The notes below the pieces were generated by a model that searched no databases, was not told the origin of the DNA, and saw only the letters and a list, made by a program, of their open reading frames with translations. 64,000 nt of DNA from CAZUGA01 sp964619885 (lineage in GTDB: Bacteria; Pseudomonadota; Gammaproteobacteria; Methylococcales; UBA1147). Position numbers and translations under genes: made by a program. The stretch is taken from positions 124,001-188,000 of the forward strand of contig CAZUGA010000001.1 in the NCBI GenBank assembly GCA_964619885.1, given 5' to 3'. This document shows positions 37,846 to 46,601 of the stretch, piece by piece. Position 1 is the first letter of the stretch. Every line of letters begins with the position of its first letter.

Positions 37846-37983
37846 AGATATTTCTAAGTTTGCAGATAGCCTTTGGTCTAATCGGGAATATTTGGCATTT
37901 CCTGTTGCTATGAAATTTACACGATATTTTAGGATAATCTGCTTAGGGTGCGCGGCCCATGCGGAATTATTCGGATTTAGGGT

Positions 37984-38441
37984 TTAAGACGCTGTAATCG
38001 CACTTCGTTGATATAGTCGGTTGATTATTTCGGAATTTGCGACAGCTATGTCAGCGGTCCCGTCTTGAACCCGTTCAGCGGTGGCTTCGTGTCTATGACT
38101 ATAGGTGACTTCCGAAAAGTAGTCTTCCGGATTAATATGGCGTCTAGCAAGAAAATATCGAGGGATGAGGTGGCCCGAAGTTGACAGCTTGGGACCAAAT
38201 GTAAATTTGCTATTTTTAAAATCGGCAATGTCCGTAGCATCATGTTTCGTCTGGACCAGAAAATAGCCGACGAATCGGTCAACGTCGCGCATCACCAACC
38301 GTTCGGCTTGGCCGTTGCTATTGGCTATTAAAAAAACCCTTCCGTATAGCCGAGTTGATAGAACTGTTGCAGACCATAAGGAATTGAACGCCCACTGTAT
38401 GTGTTGGTGTTTGCATGAGTTTTGATTGGTGTTGAATTCAT
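37984..38441 (-). pseudogene. Decayed PhnD-like periplasmic binding protein gene (frameshifted)
   Basis: The downstream part (to stop at 37984) encodes FTFGPKLSTSGHLIPRYFLA and ADIAVANSEIINRLYQ, typical of phosphate/phosphonate-type (PhnD-like) substrate-binding proteins. Upstream, a frame starting at ATG 38441 reads YGLQQFYQLGYTEGFF and then stops at TAA after a run of seven T (A-run 38330-38336 on the plus strand). Adding one T would join the frames into about 150 residues. Even then it is about half the usual length and lacks a signal peptide, so it is most likely a relic. A sequencing error in the homopolymer would repair only the frame, not the missing N-terminal part. Confidence 0.6.
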
Positions 38442-38496
38442 GACCGCATTTACTGCAATGACCTGTATCAATTTTCTAGCCTAAGATTCGATTGTT

Positions 38497-38835
38497 TTGT
38501 CAAGCTTAATCTGCGTAAACGGGATGACCATAGAGACTAATGATGCGGGGTTTATGGTTAATCGAGAATGCTGGAACGAAAAGGTTGCCGAAGCATTGGC
38601 TGCCGCGGTAGATGTTGATTTAACCGAGGCGCACTGGGAAATTATCTGGTTTATCCGCAACTACTATAAGCAATACAATCATCTTCCCAACGCACGCGTA
38701 TTCACCAAAGCGGTGCGTAAAAAATTGGGCGATCAAAAGGGTAATACACGCTATTTGTACAAACTGTTTCCGGATGGCCCGTTAAAATTTGCTTGCTTGA
38801 TCGCGGGTCTGCCGAAGCCGACCAGTTGTATCTGA
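38497..38835 (+). CDS. DsrC/TusE-family sulfur relay protein
   Basis: 112 residues from a TTG that aligns with the family N-terminus (LICVNGMTIETNDAGFM); the next ATG at 38524 would cut a conserved strand. HWEIIWFIRNYYKQYNHLPNAR and the C-terminus LFPDGPLKFACLIAGLPKPTSCI (shown in part) are diagnostic. Both conserved cysteines are present: the penultimate residue (CysA) and the one 11 residues before (CysB). TusE has only CysA, so this is DsrC-like. DsrC carries sulfur trisulfide in sulfite reduction or sulfur oxidation, but no dsr genes are in view. Confidence 0.85.
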   Translation: MSSLICVNGMTIETNDAGFMVNRECWNEKVAEALAAAVDVDLTEAHWEIIWFIRNYYKQYNHLPNARVFTKAVRKKLGDQKGNTRYLYKLFPDGPLKFACLIAGLPKPTSCI

Positions 38836-38914
38836 AAGTTTTGTTGTATTGGTATTCATTAATGGATTTTTGTTGGATAAGAAACTTTGCAGAAGCGTTA
38901 AGCCCGAGTAACGT

Positions 38915-39292
38915 TTATTCTCGTTTGAATTTGTGAATTTGGCGGCGTTGCTTTTTGGTAGGTCGTTTGTCGGGGCGGACTTGGGATTCTTTCTGCTGTC
39001 GTCGGTTAATCGACTCTGCTTCACGTTTTTCCACGCTTTCCGCTGTTTCTCGGTAAAGTGATACCGCCTCTTTAGCGGGCCTGCGCTGACTAATGATGCC
39101 GACTACCGTAACCTCCCATTGACTGGAGCCTTTGGAAATTATGACGCGGTTGCCAATTTTCACTTCTTTCCCAGGTTTGGTTCTCTGACCGTTGAGGTGA
39201 ACCTTGCCCCCGCTTATTGCTTCGGTTGCAAGGCTGCGGGTCTTATAAAAACGCGCTGTCCACAACCACTTGTCCAATCTTAGAGATTCCAT
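38915..39292 (-). CDS. hslR: Heat-shock protein 15, S4-domain ribosome-associated protein
   Basis: 125 residues from the ATG at 39292. The S4 RNA-binding domain begins RLDKWLWTARFYKTRSLATEAI and includes KVHLNGQRTKPGKEVKIGN; a long basic tail follows. Hsp15 binds 50S subunits that carry stalled nascent chains. The grxC gene lies 21 bases upstream on the same strand. Confidence 0.92.
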   Translation of the reverse strand: MESLRLDKWLWTARFYKTRSLATEAISGGKVHLNGQRTKPGKEVKIGNRVIISKGSSQWEVTVVGIISQRRPAKEAVSLYRETAESVEKREAESINRRQQKESQVRPDKRPTKKQRRQIHKFKRE

Positions 39293-39313
39293 TGTGTTCA
39301 CTGGGAATATGAT

Positions 39314-39574
39314 TTAGCCTGCAGGTACCAGTAATCCGTCCAGTTTTCCCGCGTGTTCCAATGCGTATAACTCGTTGCAACCGCCAATGTGTGATTGATT
39401 GATAAAAATTTGCGGTACGGTATAGCGTTTGGAAATATCAACCATTTGCTTGCGAGCCTCTGGTTTCCTATCGACGTCAATTTCCTGAAACGGAAAACCT
39501 TTGTGTTCCAGGAGACGTTTGGCCATCGTGCAATAGGGACAAAGTGATGAGCTAAAAATCAATATGTTGGGCAT
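39314..39574 (-). CDS. grxC: Glutaredoxin 3
   Basis: 86 residues. The redox site CPYC is at positions 12-15, with TVPQIFINQSHIGGCNEL giving the cis-proline and glutathione-binding residues. It reduces protein disulfides and mixed disulfides with glutathione in the cytosol. It forms a likely operon with hslR. Confidence 0.94.
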   Translation of the reverse strand: MPNILIFSSSLCPYCTMAKRLLEHKGFPFQEIDVDRKPEARKQMVDISKRYTVPQIFINQSHIGGCNELYALEHAGKLDGLLVPAG

Positions 39575-39957
39575 GGCTAGACATTCGCACTAACTTGGTA
39601 CTTGTTCAAAATTGAATCCAGTTTTAATAAGCATCGAGCTTAGCCCGACCTGAGGCACGTGGCTAAATGATCGCCCATTTCTAGGCCTCTAAGCAATAAA
39701 ATCTTAACATGAGCCCCAATTGATTTATTTTGGGTTTACAATGTCGCATGGTTGGATGCTGTGCTTAGTCGGGAATGGCTTTTCTAGTACAATGATAGCT
39801 TCTGGTTGGTAAAGGCTGAATCTAGGGTCAGTGCTTATATTGAATTATTTGCCCCCTGGGGAAACGGCGTAAACACAGACAACTACTGGTTTGGGGAAGG
39901 GTTGTTGCTCTCAAGGCGGCAGCCGAGTTAATTTTTATATCTGTGGGGTAATGTGAA
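39575..39957. other. Divergent intergenic region between grxC and the DUF6394-like gene
   Basis: About 380 bases with short open frames only. No gene, hairpin terminator or known regulatory RNA was recognised. Confidence 0.35.
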
Positions 39958-40341
39958 ATGAACCTTGAGAAGGTGATCTTCGGTTTTTTTATCGTTCTTG
40001 CGCTCACCTTGAATTTCGGATTTTTCCTAGGGGAATTCGAAAATCCGGCGCACCATAGTGTGTATGAGTTGTTTGCGGTCATCGTCGTTAATCTTGTCGC
40101 AACCGGGTTGAAATTGGGGGATCGCTCGCATATTGGGGCTGTCTTACTATCTACTAGTTTGGTTGCGGATCTTCAATTGTTGGCGGCGGCCATTTATTGG
40201 GCGGTCGTTGTACACATCACGGAAACCGGGCTTACACCTAATGTTATGGCGAGCATTATTTCATTGACTGGCGGTGCTTTGCTGGCAAACGTCATATCGG
40301 TAATTATGCTTGTTTCTGAAACATTAATGACCCGGCATTAA
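39958..40341 (+). CDS. Membrane protein, DUF6394-like
   Basis: 127 residues with four hydrophobic segments (about 5-25, 38-52, 60-88, 98-122) and the short polar loop GEFENPAHHSVYELFAV. I recognise this as the DUF6394 type, found beside NAD-binding ion channels. It precedes such a channel gene by 108 bases here, so it is probably an accessory subunit or partner. That role is inference from context. Confidence 0.7.
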   Translation: MNLEKVIFGFFIVLALTLNFGFFLGEFENPAHHSVYELFAVIVVNLVATGLKLGDRSHIGAVLLSTSLVADLQLLAAAIYWAVVVHITETGLTPNVMASIISLTGGALLANVISVIMLVSETLMTRH

Positions 40342-40449
40342 CACCGAATTTTTCTGAATTCTCATTTGTTTTGTTAACGAAAATACCCACTAGGCAGCGT
40401 GCCTGGGTTATATTGAGTAACATCAATGTAGGCGGAGTCATATACTGAA

Positions 40450-42204
40450 ATGCCAGGTGCAGCCTTAGAGTTTAATCGCGTCGGTTCAATTGTATTACGC
40501 TCGATGCGGCGCCCGATAATGACCCTTCTCTTGGTATACGCGATTGCTGTGGTTGGAATGACGTTGATTCCGGGTAAGGAAATTGATGGCGAAGTGCAGT
40601 ATATGAGCATATTTCACGCCTTCTATTTCATGACCTATACCGCGACCACTACAGGGTTCGGCGAAATACCGTATGAGTTTTCCAATGCCCAGCGAATGTG
40701 GGCAATCTTGTGTTTGTACGTGAGCGTCGTTGCTTGGTTTTATGCCATTACCTCGATCGTCCGCTTGTTTCAAAATCCCTATTACCAGCAGGCATTGGCG
40801 GAAAAGAATTTTGTCCGCGCCGTATTGAGAATAACCGACCCGTTTTATATTCTGTGTGGCTTTGGTGATACTGGCAGTCTTTTGGCCAGGGGGTTGAGCG
40901 ATGCGGGTATCTCGGCGATTGTCATCGAAGTTGATGATGAACGTATCAAAGCACTTTCATTGAGAGATTACCGTGTTCCGATGCCGGGGCTATGCGCCGA
41001 CGCCGGCGTTCCCAAACATTTGTTGGGGGCTGGATTAACGCGATCTAACTGTGTGGGCGTGATTATAGTAACCAGTGATGAAGAAGCGAATCTAAAGGTC
41101 TCTGTAGTTGCGCATCTGTTAAATCCAAAAGCGCAAATTATTACCATGTCCAAGATGGACATCTATGAGGAACGCTTGGCAACTTTGGGACGTGAGGTTC
41201 ACATTGTCGATCCGTTTAAGACTTTCGCCAAAGGTTTGGCCGCGGCAATATTTAACCCTTCGTTGTATATTCTTAACCGGTGGCTTATTGGCGCGCGAGG
41301 CGCAACGCTGAACAGTACCATCAATCCCCCGTACGGAAGATGGATCATCTGTGGATTTGGACGACTCGGTAATGAAATCAACGAAGCATTATGCTTACGT
41401 GGTATTCCGACGGTGATTATTGATCCACACCCCCGTCCAGAAAATTGTAAGGCCCAACGTTATATTTGTGGGCGAACCACGTCTAGTACCCTGCGGGAGG
41501 CTGGGATTGAAAATGCCGCCGGTATATTGGTTGGCACAGACGATGATGGTCACAATTTGGGAATAATGATCAATGCACGGTCGTTAAATCCGGAGGTCTT
41601 CATGATTGTCCGTCAGAACTGGCACGAAAACGAGGTTGCTTTTCATGCGGCCAAGGCTGATATCATCATGCAACCATCGCTGGTCACCGCGCGCCGTATT
41701 GTTTTTTCGTTGATCGCGCCGCTGCTAAGACCTTTATTCGGTTACCTGATGGATGGCGAAACGCGTGATGATAACCTGACCGAAAGCCTTATCGAGCGGC
41801 TACAGGAAACCGTGGGCGGGGTTAAACCACATTTGACCACGATAGAAATAAACAACCAGACCAGCCCGGCGGTGATAGATGTAGTACAACGCGATCAGAA
41901 GGTATTATTGGGCGATGTTTTGCGCGATCCGACGAACCGGGATGAACCCCTTGCTTCAGTACCCTTAGTGGTTCATTCGGCGGATCAATTTACCGTATTG
42001 CCCAGTGGTGCTTATCCGTTAGCGGAAAACGATCAGATTTTATTTTGTGGGAAAGAATCCGCGCATAGTCTGCTCCGTTCCAATCTTTATAATGAATACG
42101 CGCTGGACTATGTCAGAAGGGGTGCCGAACCTGCCCGGGGATGGGTGATGCAATGGATCCAAAAAAAACGGCAGCAGCGTACCGATTCCGAATCGATGTC
42201 GTGA
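40450..42204 (+). CDS. Ion channel with tandem RCK/TrkA-N NAD-binding domains
   Basis: 584 residues. Two transmembrane helices (about 20-42 and 72-100) surround a pore loop with TATTTGFGEI, then two Rossmann-type RCK domains follow: CGFGDTGSLLARGLSDAG (about 138) and CGFGRLGNEINEALCLRG (about 300). A TrkA-C-like tail (about 475-560) ends the protein. The overall plan is that of a potassium channel gated by nucleotides or ions. The filter has TTGFGE instead of the usual TVGYGD, so ion selectivity may differ. It is probably co-transcribed with the DUF6394-like gene. Confidence 0.85.
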   Translation: MPGAALEFNRVGSIVLRSMRRPIMTLLLVYAIAVVGMTLIPGKEIDGEVQYMSIFHAFYFMTYTATTTGFGEIPYEFSNAQRMWAILCLYVSVVAWFYAITSIVRLFQNPYYQQALAEKNFVRAVLRITDPFYILCGFGDTGSLLARGLSDAGISAIVIEVDDERIKALSLRDYRVPMPGLCADAGVPKHLLGAGLTRSNCVGVIIVTSDEEANLKVSVVAHLLNPKAQIITMSKMDIYEERLATLGREVHIVDPFKTFAKGLAAAIFNPSLYILNRWLIGARGATLNSTINPPYGRWIICGFGRLGNEINEALCLRGIPTVIIDPHPRPENCKAQRYICGRTTSSTLREAGIENAAGILVGTDDDGHNLGIMINARSLNPEVFMIVRQNWHENEVAFHAAKADIIMQPSLVTARRIVFSLIAPLLRPLFGYLMDGETRDDNLTESLIERLQETVGGVKPHLTTIEINNQTSPAVIDVVQRDQKVLLGDVLRDPTNRDEPLASVPLVVHSADQFTVLPSGAYPLAENDQILFCGKESAHSLLRSNLYNEYALDYVRRGAEPARGWVMQWIQKKRQQRTDSESMS

Positions 42205-42231
42205 TCCGTGGACTTTAATAATTGTCAATAT

Positions 42232-42264
42232 TGCGGCCAATAGTGGCTGTAACTGAGTAACCTT
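42232..42264. repeat. Short dispersed motif, copy B
   Basis: TTGTCAATATTGCGGCCAA followed by TAGTGGCTGTAACT resembles the stretch at 20562-20592. It lies between the ion channel gene and rraA. Confidence 0.25.
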
Positions 42265-42437
42265 TAGCTGCGTAGATGCTTAGTTCTCGAAACCGGCCTG
42301 CCGTATAATATCGGCAAAATTGCTATTCTCGCCAACTGAAAATTCGTGAGTGACTTAAGTTTTTCGCTGGCAGGTGTCTCATTTAACTTTTCAGTCAAAG
42401 AGGTTAAACTCAAATAAGCTTTAACAGGACTAGACCT

Positions 42438-42923
42438 ATGAATTTTAAAACCGCTGATTTATGCGACGAATTCTCTAATACATCACATTTTCAGATCGTC
42501 GAACCCATATTTCGTGCTTATGGCGCTAAAACTACGTTCTGCGGCCAGATAACCACGTTAAAAATTTTTGAAGATAACACCTTGGTCCGGGAATTGTTAG
42601 AGCAAAAAGTTAATAATAGAGTGTTGGTGATCGACGGTGGCGGTTCCCACCGTTGTGCGTTGCTGGGTGATAATCTGGCCAAGCTTGCGATTGAAAATGG
42701 TTGGGAGGGCGTCATTGTTTACGGCTGCATACGGGACTCCGCTGATATCGCCGACATGCCGCTGGGGATACGGGCATTGCACACGCATCCCCTGAAAAGC
42801 CGTAAACGAGGCGTTGGTGAAAAAGATATCCTAGTGACCTTCGCTGGGGTCAACTTCAAGTCAGATCATTACGTCTATGTTGACGAGGATGGCATTATCG
42901 TTTCAGTTGAAGGATTGGGCTGA
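42438..42923 (+). CDS. rraA: RraA-family protein (regulator of RNase E / HMG aldolase family)
   Basis: 161 residues, normal length. TADLCDEFSNTSHFQIVEPIF, VLVIDGGGSHRCALLGDN and GVIVYGCIRDSADIADMPLG are the family signature. In E. coli RraA binds RNase E and inhibits mRNA decay; related proteins are HMG/oxaloacetate aldolases. The E. coli-like ends favour the RNase regulator. Confidence 0.92.
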   Translation: MNFKTADLCDEFSNTSHFQIVEPIFRAYGAKTTFCGQITTLKIFEDNTLVRELLEQKVNNRVLVIDGGGSHRCALLGDNLAKLAIENGWEGVIVYGCIRDSADIADMPLGIRALHTHPLKSRKRGVGEKDILVTFAGVNFKSDHYVYVDEDGIIVSVEGLG

Positions 42924-42938
42924 TCGCTAGTAACCGGT

Positions 42939-43493
42939 ATGGGGCACCGACTTAGCAAGATATACACGCGTACCGGTGATTCGGGGACAACGGCTTTGGG
43001 TGATGGCACCAGGGTCGACAAGGATAGTCTAAGAATTGAATCCTACGGCAGTTTAGACGAATTGAACTCTTTGGTTGGCGTGGTCCTGGCGTGCGATCTC
43101 CGCGAAGATGTGCGAAATTTGTTAGAAGTCGTTCAGCATCATTTGTTCGATCTAGGTGCTGAGCTTTGCATTCCCGGATACGAGCGTATCCAGCAACATC
43201 ATGTCGATAGTATGGAAGCCTCGTTGGATACTTTGAATGAGGAGCTACCCCCGTTAAAAGAATTTATCCTACCCGGTGGCAATCAAGCTGCCGCAGCTTG
43301 CCATGTTGCCCGTACGGTTTGCCGGCGCTGTGAACGTCTGGCGGTTGCTTTGGCGCGCGAATCCACTGTGAATCCCTGTTCATTGCGTTATCTGAATAGA
43401 CTATCCGATATGTTATTCGTTATTGCCCGAATTCTAGCCCGACAGGACGGCGGTGAAGAAGTGTTGTGGAAGAATCCCCGGAATCCTAGTTAG
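42939..43493 (+). CDS. PduO-type ATP:cob(I)alamin adenosyltransferase
   Basis: 184 residues. The ATP-binding start KIYTRTGDSGTTALGDGTRV and the later CRRCERLAVALARES and LRYLNRLSDMLFVIAR segments identify the PduO/MMAB family. It attaches an adenosyl group from ATP to cob(I)alamin, making coenzyme B12. It is 15 bases after rraA. It implies use of B12 enzymes such as methylmalonyl-CoA mutase, none of which is in view. Confidence 0.93.
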   Translation: MGHRLSKIYTRTGDSGTTALGDGTRVDKDSLRIESYGSLDELNSLVGVVLACDLREDVRNLLEVVQHHLFDLGAELCIPGYERIQQHHVDSMEASLDTLNEELPPLKEFILPGGNQAAAACHVARTVCRRCERLAVALARESTVNPCSLRYLNRLSDMLFVIARILARQDGGEEVLWKNPRNPS

Positions 43494-43577
43494 TTCGCAC
43501 TATTCAGCAATTCTAATCACTCCCAAAGTTTTTCACTTCTATCGCGCGGTAGAATTTTTGCGTGTACTCACATACTG

Positions 43578-43593
43578 GCAGCACAAAGGCTGC
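43578..43593 (+). terminator. Possible weak terminator after the adenosyltransferase gene
   Basis: GCAGC-ACAAAG-GCTGC forms a short stem followed by a T-rich stretch (TATTTCT). The stem is short and the T-tract broken. Confidence 0.3.
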
Positions 43594-43747
43594 TATTTCT
43601 GCTACCTTTTCACAGGATAGGGTGCGATCCCGGCTACTAAATAGAAACGTTATTATTTTCGGCGATGATCAGCGGCCACCCCCCAACTTTGAAGGGTAGA
43701 TCATTGTACGGATGTTTACGATGGGCTATTAGGAAAGTCACAAAACC

Positions 43748-45535
43748 ATGAAAATCAGCAGCCTTCTGTTTAGTTTTGTATTTGGCGCGATGTTTGCCGG
43801 CGCCGGTACTTTTATTCTATGGCAAACATCCGTACCGATGTTTCAATCTTGGAGAGCGATGCAAGATTGGCGGGTTTCTACCGCCCAACTTATCGATATT
43901 CGTGGCGCGGCCAACGATACCAAGGCAACCTATCGATACCGCGTAGATGATCAGGAATTCAACAACGACCGTGTATACGTCGCTGCATTTAAGGACAATA
44001 TCGGCAGTTATCACAAGCGGTTGTTCGATCGTTTGGCTCAATTGAAAAATGAGCATCAACCGGTACCAATTTGGTATAACCCGAACAATCCCGAGGCATC
44101 GGTTATCGATCGAAGCATGCGCTGGGGCTTGTTTGCGTTAACGACGGGTTTTTGTGCAGTATTTATTGTTATTGGGCTTGCTGCTTGGTTTTTTGGAGTG
44201 AAGACAGTTAGACGCAATAGTTCAGATCGCCATCTGAAATTAAATACTGGGCCTGTGGATGCATCATCGCAACCGTCATCCGTTAAACCCTGGTTGGAAA
44301 ACAAATATTGGCAAACAGAGCGTATACGTTCTAGCGCCAAAATAGGCATGTTCGGCATGTGGGTATTTGCCGTTTTTTGGAATGCTGTCAGTTTACCGCT
44401 GCTTTTTATCTTGGAGGATGAGATAAAAGCCGAGAATTATGCAGTCTTGATCGCAATACTGTTTCCATTGGTTGGCGTGTACCTAATTTTTCTGGCCTGG
44501 CGAATGACACGTGAATGGCTGAGATTCGGCGTTGTAGAACTTATTATGGATCCATTTCCGGGCGCGATTGGTGGTAACGTTGGGGGTAGTTTGACGTTAA
44601 AACAGGTTGGATACCGCGATGCCCGATTTCGTGTTGGACTAGAGTGTGTTTATAGCTTCGTCTCGGGCTCCGGAAAGAGCCGGTCGCGTAAAGAAACCAT
44701 ACATTGGGCGGAGGCCGGGGATGCAAAAACCGGTATATCGGGCGATGGTGTCCGCCTGGAATTTTTGTTTGACGTTCCTGACGATTTGCCGGAAGCCGAT
44801 ATAAAACCATCTGGAAATTATAATTTTTGGCGATTGAAATTGACCGGAAATTTACCAGGAGTTGACCTGAATAGGGAGTACAAGATCCCGGTGTTTAGGA
44901 CTGGCGAACAGTCTCGATTTGCCCGGCATAGCATCAGTGCGCAGGTGGACGCCGTTCGGCAAGACAAAGCTGTAGAATCACAAGCAGCGATCGATAGAGG
45001 CGACTGGGAAAGCACAGCGCTGTCTGAGGTTATTAGAATCAAACAGCAAGGTCACTGGTTAAGGCTTTATTTTCCGATGTTTAGAAAAAAGCTGCTGACT
45101 TTATTCGCGCTGATTTTTGGAGTCGGTTTTAGTTTTGCGACTTATGCCATGAATCAAACTATTGGCGGGGGTGCTTTTGCTGTTGTGATACTGATATTTT
45201 CCATTCCGTTCGCATTGGTTGGTCTGTTCGGTAGCATCGCCACCATCTATTTATTATTCAACAATTTGAGCGTGTCTATAGGCCAAGGGCAAATTGATGT
45301 GTTAAGGCGATTATTTATCTTCCCGATAAGCCGAACAAAGGTCTCAGCGGATAAGGTTGCCAAGATGGAGATTAAGTCCAGTGGCAGTACCGGGCAGGGG
45401 ATCAACAAAGTTAAACATTATAAAATAGTTTTATCGACCATCGACAACAAAAAAATTACCGTCGCCGAAGATATCGATGGCGAGGATTTGGCCAATCAAT
45501 TCAAAGAATTTTTGTACCAGCGTTTGATCGCTTAA
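43748..45535 (+). CDS. DUF3592 membrane protein
   Basis: 595 residues. An N-terminal hydrophobic helix precedes a DUF3592 domain (about 30-125) with TYRYRVDDQEFNNDRVYV and VPIWYNPNNPEASVIDR. Further membrane helices occur at about 128-150, 195-250 and 440-510, with a large beta-rich cytosolic or periplasmic region between (about 260-420). GGAAAG precedes the ATG. Function unknown. Confidence 0.82.
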   Translation: MKISSLLFSFVFGAMFAGAGTFILWQTSVPMFQSWRAMQDWRVSTAQLIDIRGAANDTKATYRYRVDDQEFNNDRVYVAAFKDNIGSYHKRLFDRLAQLKNEHQPVPIWYNPNNPEASVIDRSMRWGLFALTTGFCAVFIVIGLAAWFFGVKTVRRNSSDRHLKLNTGPVDASSQPSSVKPWLENKYWQTERIRSSAKIGMFGMWVFAVFWNAVSLPLLFILEDEIKAENYAVLIAILFPLVGVYLIFLAWRMTREWLRFGVVELIMDPFPGAIGGNVGGSLTLKQVGYRDARFRVGLECVYSFVSGSGKSRSRKETIHWAEAGDAKTGISGDGVRLEFLFDVPDDLPEADIKPSGNYNFWRLKLTGNLPGVDLNREYKIPVFRTGEQSRFARHSISAQVDAVRQDKAVESQAAIDRGDWESTALSEVIRIKQQGHWLRLYFPMFRKKLLTLFALIFGVGFSFATYAMNQTIGGGAFAVVILIFSIPFALVGLFGSIATIYLLFNNLSVSIGQGQIDVLRRLFIFPISRTKVSADKVAKMEIKSSGSTGQGINKVKHYKIVLSTIDNKKITVAEDIDGEDLANQFKEFLYQRLIA

Positions 45536-45699
45536 CCCTTTAACGGCCGGATAACTATCGTGAAATTGCGGGTTGTCAGCCCAGCCGTTTCAAAGTATTA
45601 GCGGAATCTATCTGAATTTGGGGTTGGCCGCTGGATTCTGCGAAATTGAAAAATAGCTGTATTTCAAGATTAGTCTTAATTGGCTACCGATTGAAATTA

Positions 45700-46179
45700 T
45701 CATTCTGGCCGGGTCCAATGTCCCGATTTCCCACCGCTTTTTTTCAATAATCTGACACCCTGGATGGTCATTCCCCGATCTATCGCCTTGCACATATCAT
45801 AAATGGTTAACAGCGTAATCTGCGTTGCGGTTAAGGCCTCCATTTCTACACCGGTTTGACCGGTTGTCTTGACGGTCACTCGGCAAACGACGCGGTGGTT
45901 GTGCGTATCGGCTTCGAGTGCGATATCCACGTGAGAAATGGGGAGGGGGTGGCACAATGGAATTAGATCTGCGGTACGTTTACTGGCCATAATTCCGGCG
46001 GTGCGCGCGATTCCCAGAACGTCACCTTTTTTGTGCCTGCCTGTTTGAATTTGCTGCAATGTTTCCGCGCTCATTTCGATATAGCCTTCTGTTACCGCTA
46101 CGCGCTGTGTGTGGGCTTTGTCTCCAACGTCGACCATATGAACGTCGCCTGCTGGGTTAAAGTGCGTGAGTTTAGTCAT
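45700..46179 (-). CDS. moaC: Cyclic pyranopterin monophosphate synthase
   Basis: 159 residues from the ATG at 46179 (MTKLTHFNPAGDVHMVDVG). KKGDVLGIARTAGIMASKRT, DLIPLCHPLPI and VEMEALTA are the MoaC active-site motifs. It works with MoaA in the first step of molybdenum cofactor synthesis. moaD and moaE are 3 kb away on the other strand; moaA is not in the window. Confidence 0.95.
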   Translation of the reverse strand: MTKLTHFNPAGDVHMVDVGDKAHTQRVAVTEGYIEMSAETLQQIQTGRHKKGDVLGIARTAGIMASKRTADLIPLCHPLPISHVDIALEADTHNHRVVCRVTVKTTGQTGVEMEALTATQITLLTIYDMCKAIDRGMTIQGVRLLKKSGGKSGHWTRPE

Positions 46180-46379
46180 TGAGGTGAGGTTAAAAGTTTC
46201 GCTTAATCTGAAACACGAGCAACTATGCAATATAGCGATTTATTTGTCGAGTCTTATGGACTGGATTGTGAAAATTTACGCGATTAGCGTGAACTATTCC
46301 GACGAAATTTAGGGTTGGAATCGCATATTCTAAACCTCAACCCGCATAGGCGGTTCGGATGGCAAAAGGAGCGTGAACA

Positions 46380-46583
46380 ATGTTAGATACTATACAGAAT
46401 TCAATAGTTCGCCAGATCAAGTCTCTGATTCTTAGTTGTTACGGTTGGAAGCGCCGCCAACAGCGTCGATTGGGAGGCTTGTCGGTTCAATGGAAAGATC
46501 CTCACACGGGTATGTGGTACCTGGAAACAACCGCGATGCGTATTTTATTCGCTGAGTTGTTGGCGCCGTATAACCAGTCGTAA
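46380..46583 (+). CDS. Small hypothetical protein
   Basis: 67 residues with a good AAAGGAG site eight bases before the ATG. It has a basic stretch (WKRRQQRRLGG) and the sequence VQWKDPHTGMWYLETTAMRI. No family was recognised. The clear ribosome binding site supports a real gene. Confidence 0.55.
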   Translation: MLDTIQNSIVRQIKSLILSCYGWKRRQQRRLGGLSVQWKDPHTGMWYLETTAMRILFAELLAPYNQS

Positions 46584-46601
46584 AATTTGTAGAACTTGTT
46601 A

